Assembly: GCA_016191525.1 (NCBI GenBank)
Contig: JACPOK010000016.1
Location: 124,001 to 188,000, forward strand
Origin: Burkholderiales bacterium
Lineage (GTDB): Bacteria; Pseudomonadota; Gammaproteobacteria; Burkholderiales; Burkholderiaceae_C
DNA: 64,000 bases
Direction of reading: 5' to 3'
The notes under the pieces are model-generated. The model searched no databases, had not been told where the DNA came from, and saw only the letters and a program-made list of their open reading frames with translations. Numbering within the stretch: position 1 is the stretch's first letter; every line of letters begins with the position of its first letter. Position numbers and translations under genes: made by a program. Below are positions 34,759 through 41,437 of the stretch, one piece after another.

Positions 34759-34811
34759 TAGCTGCCCACGCACAACTGGTGCGCCTCGCAGGCCTTTTTG
34801 CCTCTGAAAAT
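34746..34811. repeat. dispersed repeat, family C, copy 2
   Basis: Begins GCTACAAAATTAATAGCTGC and continues to about 34811. It matches copy 1 at 49 of 54 bases. It overlaps the 3' end of the sigma factor gene, giving its stop, and lies between two convergent genes, as copy 1 does. Confidence 0.85.
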
Positions 34812-34825
34812 CGGGCAAAAATGCC

Positions 34826-35503
34826 TCACTGGGGCCGGTAGACCACCGGCTGCCCCTCAAAAACATCCTGCCGCTGCCGCACCTGCTTCTTGAATTGCGC
34901 GGTGCGCGCCGCATCGCGGCCGGTGAAATCGACCAGGGGCACGTTGGCGGCGTTGACGCCGTCGATCAGCTTGTCAAAGTCCAGCGGCGCCTGCTGGTAG
35001 CCGCGCAGCACGAAGACCGAGATGGTCAGGCAGTTGTCCCAGGCCCAGCGGTCGTGCCAGAGCATGTCGAACTCGCTCCACACCGACACATGCGCCTCGG
35101 ACTCCACGCCCGCCACCGCGCCCTGCACGATGAACTCGGGCGCCAGCACGATGGTGTACTGGGTGCGGTAGGTCAGCGCATTCAGCAGGTCCATGCCCAC
35201 CGACTTGGGCATGTGCTCGATGCAGTCGCCGATGATGGCCAGGTCGAACGCCTCGCTGCGGTCAAGCGCCAGCACCGATTGCGCGTCGCCTATGCGCACC
35301 TCGTCATACAGCGTGCGCAGGCCGAACCGCTCCACATAGCTGGCCTCCACCTCCACGCCGATGCGCCTGCACTGCGGCGCCTCCTGCTGGAGCAGCTTGC
35401 CGTACTTGCCGGCGCCGCAGCCGATGTCCAGCGCCGTGCGCGGCGCCAGGCTGCGCACCAGGTGCGCCACGGCGGCGTCGAAGATGGGGAATGAGCCGGG
35501 CAT
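34826..35503 (-). CDS. class I SAM-dependent methyltransferase
   Basis: A 225-residue protein with a Rossmann methyltransferase core: motif I ALDIGCGAGKYGKLL (residues ~24-38), the acidic loop IGVEVEASY, and FDLAIIGDCIEHMPK. The last ~60 residues include a conserved tail not assigned to a domain. Substrate unknown; a small-molecule or glycan methyltransferase is possible. It is 12 bases downstream of nothing on its strand except the vapC stop region, so it may have its own promoter or follow from vapBC reading in reverse order. Confidence 0.83.
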   Translation of the reverse strand: MPGSFPIFDAAVAHLVRSLAPRTALDIGCGAGKYGKLLQQEAPQCRRIGVEVEASYVERFGLRTLYDEVRIGDAQSVLALDRSEAFDLAIIGDCIEHMPKSVGMDLLNALTYRTQYTIVLAPEFIVQGAVAGVESEAHVSVWSEFDMLWHDRWAWDNCLTISVFVLRGYQQAPLDFDKLIDGVNAANVPLVDFTGRDAARTAQFKKQVRQRQDVFEGQPVVYRPQ

Positions 35504-35515
35504 GGCGGGGCTACT

Positions 35516-35923
35516 TCACGTCAGAAGGGTCATTCCCACGTCGCGCACCGCCGCCTTGTCGAAGCTGACGGTATGTGAACACCCCTCAGCCAGCGCCGCC
35601 TGGGCGATCAGCGCGTCCACCAGACCGGCCTTCGCGCCCTTGCCGGTTTTCGCCGTGCGAATCGCAGCCTGCACGACGTCCCGCCGCTCAACATGAAGCT
35701 GCGGAGTGGCCAGCAGGTCCCGCACCATCCCTTTCAACTCATCCTGGCTTGCGCCATACAGCCTCTTGAGAACCCAGCACAACTCGGCCAGCACAACCAG
35801 ACTGACAAAGCCCGGTGCCGCAACGCTGAGGTCATGCTCGATCAGGCGAGTAGCCAATGCGGCCTGCCTGGGGTCGTCCTGCGCCAGATAGCGAACCAGT
35901 ACGTTGGTGTCAATGCCAATCAT
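35516..35923 (-). CDS. vapC: PIN-domain toxin VapC
   Basis: A 135-residue PIN-domain ribonuclease. The four acidic residues of the active site are visible: Asp5 (IGIDTNVLVRYL), Glu47 (AELCW), Asp103 (GLVDALIAQ) and Asp122 (SFDKAA). VapC toxins cut RNA, often tRNA or rRNA, when freed from their antitoxin. It starts 7 bases after the stop of the AbrB-type antitoxin gene, the usual antitoxin-first order. Confidence 0.93.
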   Translation of the reverse strand: MIGIDTNVLVRYLAQDDPRQAALATRLIEHDLSVAAPGFVSLVVLAELCWVLKRLYGASQDELKGMVRDLLATPQLHVERRDVVQAAIRTAKTGKGAKAGLVDALIAQAALAEGCSHTVSFDKAAVRDVGMTLLT

Positions 35924-35930
35924 TGCTGCG

Positions 35931-36194
35931 TCACCGCTTCCTGGCGCGAGCGTGGCGTGCGGACGCCTCGGAAGCAATGGCATCGTCCATTTCCTCAATG
36001 CTCACCGGGGCCGCGGCCCGCCCCGCAAACCGGCCCTTGAGGCTGGACGCCTCACCCCGGTGCAGCGACACCACCTTGAATCCATCGGCAATAGGAACGA
36101 AGTCCACCTTGGTGCCGGCGTGCAGGCCCAAGGCGCGGCGCACGGCTTGCGGGACAGTGATCTGGCCTTTGCTGGTCAAGGTGGCGGTGGGCAT
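35931..36194 (-). CDS. vapB: AbrB/SpoVT-type antitoxin VapB
   Basis: An 87-residue antitoxin. The N-terminal swapped-hairpin DNA-binding domain is clear (ATLTSKGQITVPQAVRRALGL). The tail from ~50 would wrap the toxin (SSLKGRFAGRAAAP, EEMDDAIASEA). It binds its own promoter to repress the operon; a perfect inverted repeat is present just upstream (36201-36221). Confidence 0.93.
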   Translation of the reverse strand: MPTATLTSKGQITVPQAVRRALGLHAGTKVDFVPIADGFKVVSLHRGEASSLKGRFAGRAAAPVSIEEMDDAIASEASARHARARKR

Positions 36195-36200
36195 GGCAGG

Positions 36201-36226
36201 TTCCTTACGATAGGTAAGGAATTATA
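36201..36226 (-). promoter_or_regulatory. vapBC operator and -10 element
   Basis: TTCCTTAC (36201-36208) and its exact complement GTAAGGAA (36214-36221) are separated by 5 bases. On the minus strand a perfect TATAAT (36226-36221) overlaps the first arm. A dimeric antitoxin bound here would cover the -10 and the start of transcription. The -10 lies across the end of the MFS gene. Confidence 0.7.
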
Positions 36227-37424
36227 ACCCGCGCGCCGCGGGCCCGCGCATCATCGCCACCGCCAGCCCCACCGAAGCCAGCGCGCCGATGGCTCCCGCA
36301 AGGTAGATGACGTCCACGCCCGCGTGCAGCGCCAGCCAGCCGCCCAGCGGCCCGGCCAGCGCCATGGAGAAATCCTGGAACACCACATAGCCGCCGGTGG
36401 CCGCGCCCCGGCTTTGCGGCGGCGCGCGGCGCACCGCCTCGACCCCAAAGCCCTGGAAGGCCAGCGCGTAGCCGCCGCCGGTAAGCGCCGCGCCCACGCA
36501 GGCCACCAGCGCATTGGGCGCGGCCCAGATCATCAGCTGGCCCACCGCCTCGATGGCCACGCACACCGCCGCCACCTTGGCGCCGCCCCGCTTGTCGGGC
36601 AGGTGGCCCACCAGCAGGCGCGCCACGATGAAGCCCGCGCCCATGCTGGTGAAGGCCAGCGCCGCGCTGCCCCAGCCGCGCTGCACGAACAGCAGCACCA
36701 CAAAAGCGTTGATGGCCGCATAGCCGAACGAAGAGAGCGTGAGCGCCAGCCCCGGCAGCTTGACGATGCCCAGCACCTTGTAAAAAGCGGGCCGCACGCC
36801 CGCGCTGGGCGCCGCGCCGCGGATGCGCCAGGCAATGGCAAACGCGGCCAGCGGCACCAGCACCGTGGCAGCCGCGATGCCCGCAAAGCCGAACTGCGCA
36901 TACACGGCAGCCCCTGCCGGCGCGCCCACCCCATAAGCTGCGAACAGCGCCATGCCCACCCAGCCGATCACCTTGCCCGCATGCTCCACACCCACGCGCG
37001 CGATGCCCCAACTGAGCGCCGCGGTGATGATGAAGGGCTCGGCCACGCCGGTGAGCAGCCGCCCCGCCAGCAGCACGGCCAGCGAAAGCGAAGGCTGCGC
37101 GACAAAGGCGACGGAGATGAAATACACCCCGCCGACACAGGCCGCGCCCAACAGGCCCACAAGCATCGCCCGCCGCGGCCCGCGCGTATCGGTGACGGTG
37201 CCCGACCAGCCGCGGCCCAGCAGCATGGAGGTGAGGTACTGGCTGCCCATCACCACGCCCACCATCAGCGCGCTCATGCCCAGCGTGTCGTGCACCTGGC
37301 GCGGCACCACCGGCAGCGCCATGCCCATGGCGAAGAAACCGATGAAGACCGCCGCGGTGATGGGCAGCAGGGGAACAAAAGCGGAAAACAGCGACCCCGC
37401 CGGGTTATGACCCTTGGCCGTCAT
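36222..37424 (-). CDS. MFS transporter (YhhS-like)
   Basis: A 400-residue inner-membrane transporter with 12 hydrophobic segments. The family loop GRGWSGTVTDTRGPRRAML after helix 2-3 is the MFS signature; GRLLTGVAEPFIITAALSWG follows. Export of a small molecule is likely but unspecified. Its ATG at 37424 lies in a family A repeat and overlaps the stop of the exonuclease gene (ATGA), so the repeat created the coupling. The gene is immediately upstream of vapBC. Confidence 0.87.
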   Translation of the reverse strand: MTAKGHNPAGSLFSAFVPLLPITAAVFIGFFAMGMALPVVPRQVHDTLGMSALMVGVVMGSQYLTSMLLGRGWSGTVTDTRGPRRAMLVGLLGAACVGGVYFISVAFVAQPSLSLAVLLAGRLLTGVAEPFIITAALSWGIARVGVEHAGKVIGWVGMALFAAYGVGAPAGAAVYAQFGFAGIAAATVLVPLAAFAIAWRIRGAAPSAGVRPAFYKVLGIVKLPGLALTLSSFGYAAINAFVVLLFVQRGWGSAALAFTSMGAGFIVARLLVGHLPDKRGGAKVAAVCVAIEAVGQLMIWAAPNALVACVGAALTGGGYALAFQGFGVEAVRRAPPQSRGAATGGYVVFQDFSMALAGPLGGWLALHAGVDVIYLAGAIGALASVGLAVAMMRGPAARGL

Positions 37425-37447
37425 GCCGGGCTAGACCCGGCATCCAC
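37420..37447. repeat. dispersed palindrome, family A, copy 5, spanning a stop and a start codon
   Basis: GTCATGCCGGGCTAGACCCG followed by GCATCCAC. On the minus strand it codes for VDAGSSPA and the stop of the exonuclease, and the same TGA overlaps the ATG of the MFS gene. Confidence 0.88.
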
Positions 37448-38071
37448 CGTACCCAGGTACTTCCGAATCCCCTCCGACACCTTGCCCTTTTGCCAGCCCT
37501 GTACCTTGACCAGCAGCTCATGGCATGGGTCGAACACGTCATAGCGCCGCTCCAGGTCGCGCTGTATGCGCGCCAGCAGCAGGGCCGCCACCTCGGCATC
37601 GGCCATGGCCCGGTGGGCCCGGCTGGAAAACGACAGGTCATGAAACGCCGCCAGCGAGCCCAGGCGAAAGCTGCGCGCCTCGGGGTACAGGCGGCGCGAG
37701 AGCAGCATGGTGCAGGCAAAGGGCGCACGCATGTTGGGCGGCGCCGCGTCATAGCCAAAGCGCTCCAGCTCGGCCGACCAGAAGCGCCGGTCGAACGAGG
37801 CGTTGTGCGCCACCATGGGCGCATCGCCCACAAAGCGCGAAGCCTCGGCCATCACCTCTTCAGCCGGCGGCGCGGCCTGGATCATGGCGTTGGTGATGCC
37901 GGTGTACGACTCGATAAAGCCGGAGATGCGCACACCGGCGTTCATGAGCGACTGGTAGCGGGAAACGATCTTGCCGTCTTCCAGCATGACGATGGCGATT
38001 TCGGTGGCCCGGTCGCCCATGGTGGGGGAGAGGCCGGTGGTTTCGAAGTCGATGACGGCGATGGGGTTCAT
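37421..38071 (-). CDS. DEDDh 3'-5' exonuclease (DnaQ-like)
   Basis: A 216-residue exonuclease. Motif ExoI is VIDFETTGLSP (Asp/Glu), ExoII VAHNASFDRRF (Asp) and ExoIII HRAMADAEVAALL (His/Asp): the DEDDh set of DnaQ-type nucleases. No polymerase-binding tail is present, so it is probably a stand-alone repair or RNA exonuclease. The C-terminal VDAGSSPA is repeat-encoded. The start ATG 38071; longer frames upstream run into the island boundary. Confidence 0.92.
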   Translation of the reverse strand: MNPIAVIDFETTGLSPTMGDRATEIAIVMLEDGKIVSRYQSLMNAGVRISGFIESYTGITNAMIQAAPPAEEVMAEASRFVGDAPMVAHNASFDRRFWSAELERFGYDAAPPNMRAPFACTMLLSRRLYPEARSFRLGSLAAFHDLSFSSRAHRAMADAEVAALLLARIQRDLERRYDVFDPCHELLVKVQGWQKGKVSEGIRKYLGTVDAGSSPA

Positions 38072-38285
38072 TACGGGACAGTTTAACGAACGATCACGTG
38101 CGAACACTCCCGTATGCGGCACGCCCAGACCACACAACGGCTTGGAAAAGCTGGGGGCCTCACCATGCTCGGCGAGGCAGCCTGCGCAGCGGCACGGGAG
38201 TCGCGATGTGGACGCACTTTGGCAATGTTGAAAGACGAGCCTATTATTCGCATTCCCACTACTTGGCCCAAAGCTTCTATTTCTC

Positions 38286-39227
38286 GTGGAAATCATCACC
38301 GCCCTTTTTGGAGCTATTAAAGCCCTCGTTGAACTGGTGATAAAGGCCTTCAGTTGGAAGTCCGCTCGTAAGAAAGCGAGGACAGAAGAAGAACAGCTAA
38401 AGGATGGCGCCGATCTACTGGCTAGGTTTCTGTCTGTCTTTGCTACTCGTGAGATTCCCCGCCCCCTTATTCCTAAATTTCTCGCCGCACAACACCTGCT
38501 GACAGTTCAGCAAGCATGCTCAAACGAGCTCCTGCTAGCCGCCTTGGACGACCCTCTAATTGAGCACACCGCCCAACGGCTGGCCGTCTCCACGGAGTGG
38601 CTATATGGCACCTCTTCAATGCCATACCAGCGATTCAGCAATTACAAGAATCCTCAGGGGGCTTTGGATCTGCTAGAGAGCCTCTTGCGCCGATCTCCAT
38701 CCCGTGAATACGCGTTGGACGAACTTGTCGTTGTTACCAATGAGCGTATGGAACCGGAGCCACATGAAAATGCGCGGGCAGTTGTTCTTCTCTGTTGTCA
38801 GCTCGACAAGGTAGAAGGCAAGGACGTGGAACAAATCTTTGTCGTTGAAGACGATCTACCCTGGTATCACGCCCCCGCACGCCAATACGCGAAACAGTTG
38901 GTTCTTCTCGCAATGGTGCTTGGCGTACCAATTCGAGGCAAATGTGTTGGCCAAAAAAACTTCTCCGCTTTCGAGCGTGGCGAGCTATTTCCACATCAAT
39001 TGCTCTCTATGAACAAGGGCTTGTGGCATCCCGACGACTACGTCGTCACGCCGGCCGAAAGCGTTGTAGCAAAGGATACCGACGAGGCAATCGCCATCCG
39101 ACAAACCCTTGTTTCGGAAAACCTCCTCGCAAAAGCCGCAGCGACCAGAGTTGCCTTGGGCCGTCACGACCTATATGAGCGGCACGTGGCGCTATCGACC
39201 CGCGGCCCTCTACACGGCCTTACTTAA
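38286..39227 (+). CDS. hypothetical protein in the restriction island
   Basis: A 313-residue protein with a GTG start. Residues 1-23 form a hydrophobic helix (IITALFGAIKALVELVIKAF) followed at once by a basic patch (WKSARKKART), suggesting a membrane anchor. A segment near 75-110 (LLTVQQACSNELLLAALDDP ... AQRLAVSTEWLYG) recalls phage-repressor-type helix-turn-helix regions ending in WLYG. The rest is mixed alpha/beta with no family recognised. It shares the island's codon use and overlaps the nuclease gene tail-to-tail by 18 bases. Confidence 0.65.
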   Translation: MEIITALFGAIKALVELVIKAFSWKSARKKARTEEEQLKDGADLLARFLSVFATREIPRPLIPKFLAAQHLLTVQQACSNELLLAALDDPLIEHTAQRLAVSTEWLYGTSSMPYQRFSNYKNPQGALDLLESLLRRSPSREYALDELVVVTNERMEPEPHENARAVVLLCCQLDKVEGKDVEQIFVVEDDLPWYHAPARQYAKQLVLLAMVLGVPIRGKCVGQKNFSAFERGELFPHQLLSMNKGLWHPDDYVVTPAESVVAKDTDEAIAIRQTLVSENLLAKAAATRVALGRHDLYERHVALSTRGPLHGLT

Positions 39228-41432
39228 AAGCTCAGCCCAGGTCAAAAGCACCGGTCCGCCGACTGGAGCGCCCTGTGAAGCAACAACACTTTCTACTGCC
39301 GCGCAACTTAGATCTGCAATCCAGTCTGGGCGATTAACCCGCAAGAGCTGAACGCACCAGTAAGCGGCTCCTCTCGGCTGGGGGTATCCGGTTGCCTTGA
39401 GCTCCAATGCAGAGAGCTGCTCAGGCCCGGCGACGATCCTGGCAAGCCCTATGGCGCGGGTGCTAGGACAGTACAACAGGATCAGCTGTGCATTGAAGAG
39501 CGCCGAATCGCCCCCGACCCCGCCTTCTCGGCCGCTAACGCGAACGTTGTAAGACGCGGTCTTTTCGATCCACTGCCAGTGCCTCTTACTCTTCACAAAC
39601 CCGAGTAGTACCGTCGCCGCTCCGGGCGGAAGAGCGGCGTAAATGTCTCGATTCGAGTCCGTTGGTCCATATACCGCGTCATCCCAATATCGACTGCGTT
39701 GATGCTGCGTGAGCCTCGCTGACGCATGGTCAACCACCCGCTCTATGAACTCCTGCAGCTCGGCGCTGCCGAGGACGTCGCCCCCTTCCGCGGGGCGAAG
39801 TACAAACGCACCGAGTCCCGGCAGCAGCTCCTGGTATTCGCTAAGCGGCTTCCGACCTAGCTCCGCGTCACCTCCCGGATACAGAACATACGCACCCGCT
39901 GTTTTTCGAATGGCGTCGCGGTAAGCGTGCATCTTCAGCAGGTCGCCGCTCGTTGCCTCGCCGCGCGCAAGCGCATCTTCATCAGACAGGTCGTCTTCTT
40001 CAAGCCCCTGAGCCGACGCAAGAAGTTTTCGGATGAATTGGACGCGGTACTTCGCGTCAAAGTGAACCAGAACGATCTCAAAAGGCTTATCCCGGCTCTC
40101 CGGCTGAATGAGCAGCGAGTAGTCCGGCCGCATCGATCTAGACCAAGAACCCTGGGGCACACCATAGACCTTGTTAAACCAGAGCTCGATTGACATTCGC
40201 CTTCCATTGCACGTGGCCGTACCGCAAAAGACTTGTTCGACACCTTTCCTAATTTGAATCGAGAGTCCTAGCTTGTCAACCGTCAACAGCTCCTTCATGG
40301 CGAAGTCAACGCCTGCCACGCGGGCAACGCACTTCGCAAGTTGAAGGAACGCCCAATACTCGTAGGTTGCCGCGACGTTGCGCGTTCCCGCAGAAAAAGC
40401 ACTTTCGTCCCACGTCAAGAGCGCGCCAAGCTCGAACTCCAGAAACGCGCGAAAAACTTCGCGGTAGCCTTGTCGCTTCTGCAAAACCTGGTCTTCGCTG
40501 GGGAAGCGATCGAGCTCTCCAAGAGCGAGAAAAAGATCACTAGACAAGAACTGCTCAATCGCAATCGTTAGCTCGGCGACCTCCGCGAGACCCCGGGCAG
40601 CAGGCGCCGTGCGGGGTTGCGCCTCAAGAGCTGCCTGCACGTCACCGAGCAAAAACAGCCAATGCTTGAAAGCGTGCCTAACAAATCTATTTGGCGCCGT
40701 GTCGTGCGTGGCCTCGGTCTTGTCTTGGAAGATTGACCTTGAACTATCAATGCTTCCGGGCCGCCCCAGCACGCCCACGTCAATACCGAGCCGAGTAAGC
40801 TGCCTAGAAACACTAAAGGACGGTTTCACCCCGCGCGAAATACTCATCGGCGTAGGTATGGTTACCCAGCCCGTGTGCGGACGCCGCAGAATCTCCTGCA
40901 TCGCACCCTGAAAGTGATCGCTGCCGACAAGTGCTCGAAGGAATTCGAATCGTTGATACAGCGTCGACGCATTGCGTTCCACGTCAACAGAGAACTGGAG
41001 ATTGCTAGCAGCAAATCGCTCCATCAAGAGCTCCGTCATCTGCTCAGCGATGTCACGCAACATCCACTTGTACTCTTCTTCGTACGTGAGCTTCCTAGGT
41101 CGAACTTCTAACTCGCAGGAGCCAGCCTCCTTCGCACTGACGAAGACGGTCACGGGAACAAACCCTACAGAAAGACCCGTTCGAAGCCTCCCTGATCTCC
41201 CGGCGAGACGATCCGGCCGAAACAGCTCGCGCGGCTCGGTTACCAGGTCGGCCGCTGGGCCATCCCAGGAATAGAGATACTCCTCGCCTTCCAGAAGCTG
41301 TACGAGCTCATAGGAAGACGCGCTCAAGGATTTGGCGTGGGGGGCTGGCTTTCCTGGCAATGCAGATATGCGCAGCACATATGCGGACTGCACGCCGCCC
41401 ACAGCGGTTTGTACTAGCTGCTCGTCAGCCAC
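39210..41432 (-). CDS. McrC-like (DUF2357) PD-(D/E)xK restriction nuclease
   Basis: A 740-residue protein. The N-terminal ~330 residues match the DUF2357 region that in McrC relatives contacts the AAA+ partner. The nuclease core follows: TYEYWAF (Glu358), RPDYSLLI (Asp437), HFDAKYRV (Asp459-x-Lys461) and MHAYRDAI (501-508). The last ~130 residues (RHWQWIEKTASYNVR, QLILLYCPSTRAIGLARIV, YPQP...YWCVQLLRV) look like a PUA/EVE-type fold. The GTG at 41432 has GGAG 8 bases ahead and lies 5 bases after the mcrB-like stop, so it is the start. Confidence 0.83.
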   Translation of the reverse strand: MADEQLVQTAVGGVQSAYVLRISALPGKPAPHAKSLSASSYELVQLLEGEEYLYSWDGPAADLVTEPRELFRPDRLAGRSGRLRTGLSVGFVPVTVFVSAKEAGSCELEVRPRKLTYEEEYKWMLRDIAEQMTELLMERFAASNLQFSVDVERNASTLYQRFEFLRALVGSDHFQGAMQEILRRPHTGWVTIPTPMSISRGVKPSFSVSRQLTRLGIDVGVLGRPGSIDSSRSIFQDKTEATHDTAPNRFVRHAFKHWLFLLGDVQAALEAQPRTAPAARGLAEVAELTIAIEQFLSSDLFLALGELDRFPSEDQVLQKRQGYREVFRAFLEFELGALLTWDESAFSAGTRNVAATYEYWAFLQLAKCVARVAGVDFAMKELLTVDKLGLSIQIRKGVEQVFCGTATCNGRRMSIELWFNKVYGVPQGSWSRSMRPDYSLLIQPESRDKPFEIVLVHFDAKYRVQFIRKLLASAQGLEEDDLSDEDALARGEATSGDLLKMHAYRDAIRKTAGAYVLYPGGDAELGRKPLSEYQELLPGLGAFVLRPAEGGDVLGSAELQEFIERVVDHASARLTQHQRSRYWDDAVYGPTDSNRDIYAALPPGAATVLLGFVKSKRHWQWIEKTASYNVRVSGREGGVGGDSALFNAQLILLYCPSTRAIGLARIVAGPEQLSALELKATGYPQPRGAAYWCVQLLRVNRPDWIADLSCAAVESVVASQGAPVGGPVLLTWAELLSKAV

Positions 41433-41437
41433 TAGAA

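Noticed and set aside
38072-38285. Possible attachment site or promoter at the island edge
   Set aside because: No direct repeat matching the other edge (44144-44314) and no tRNA fragment could be seen by eye.
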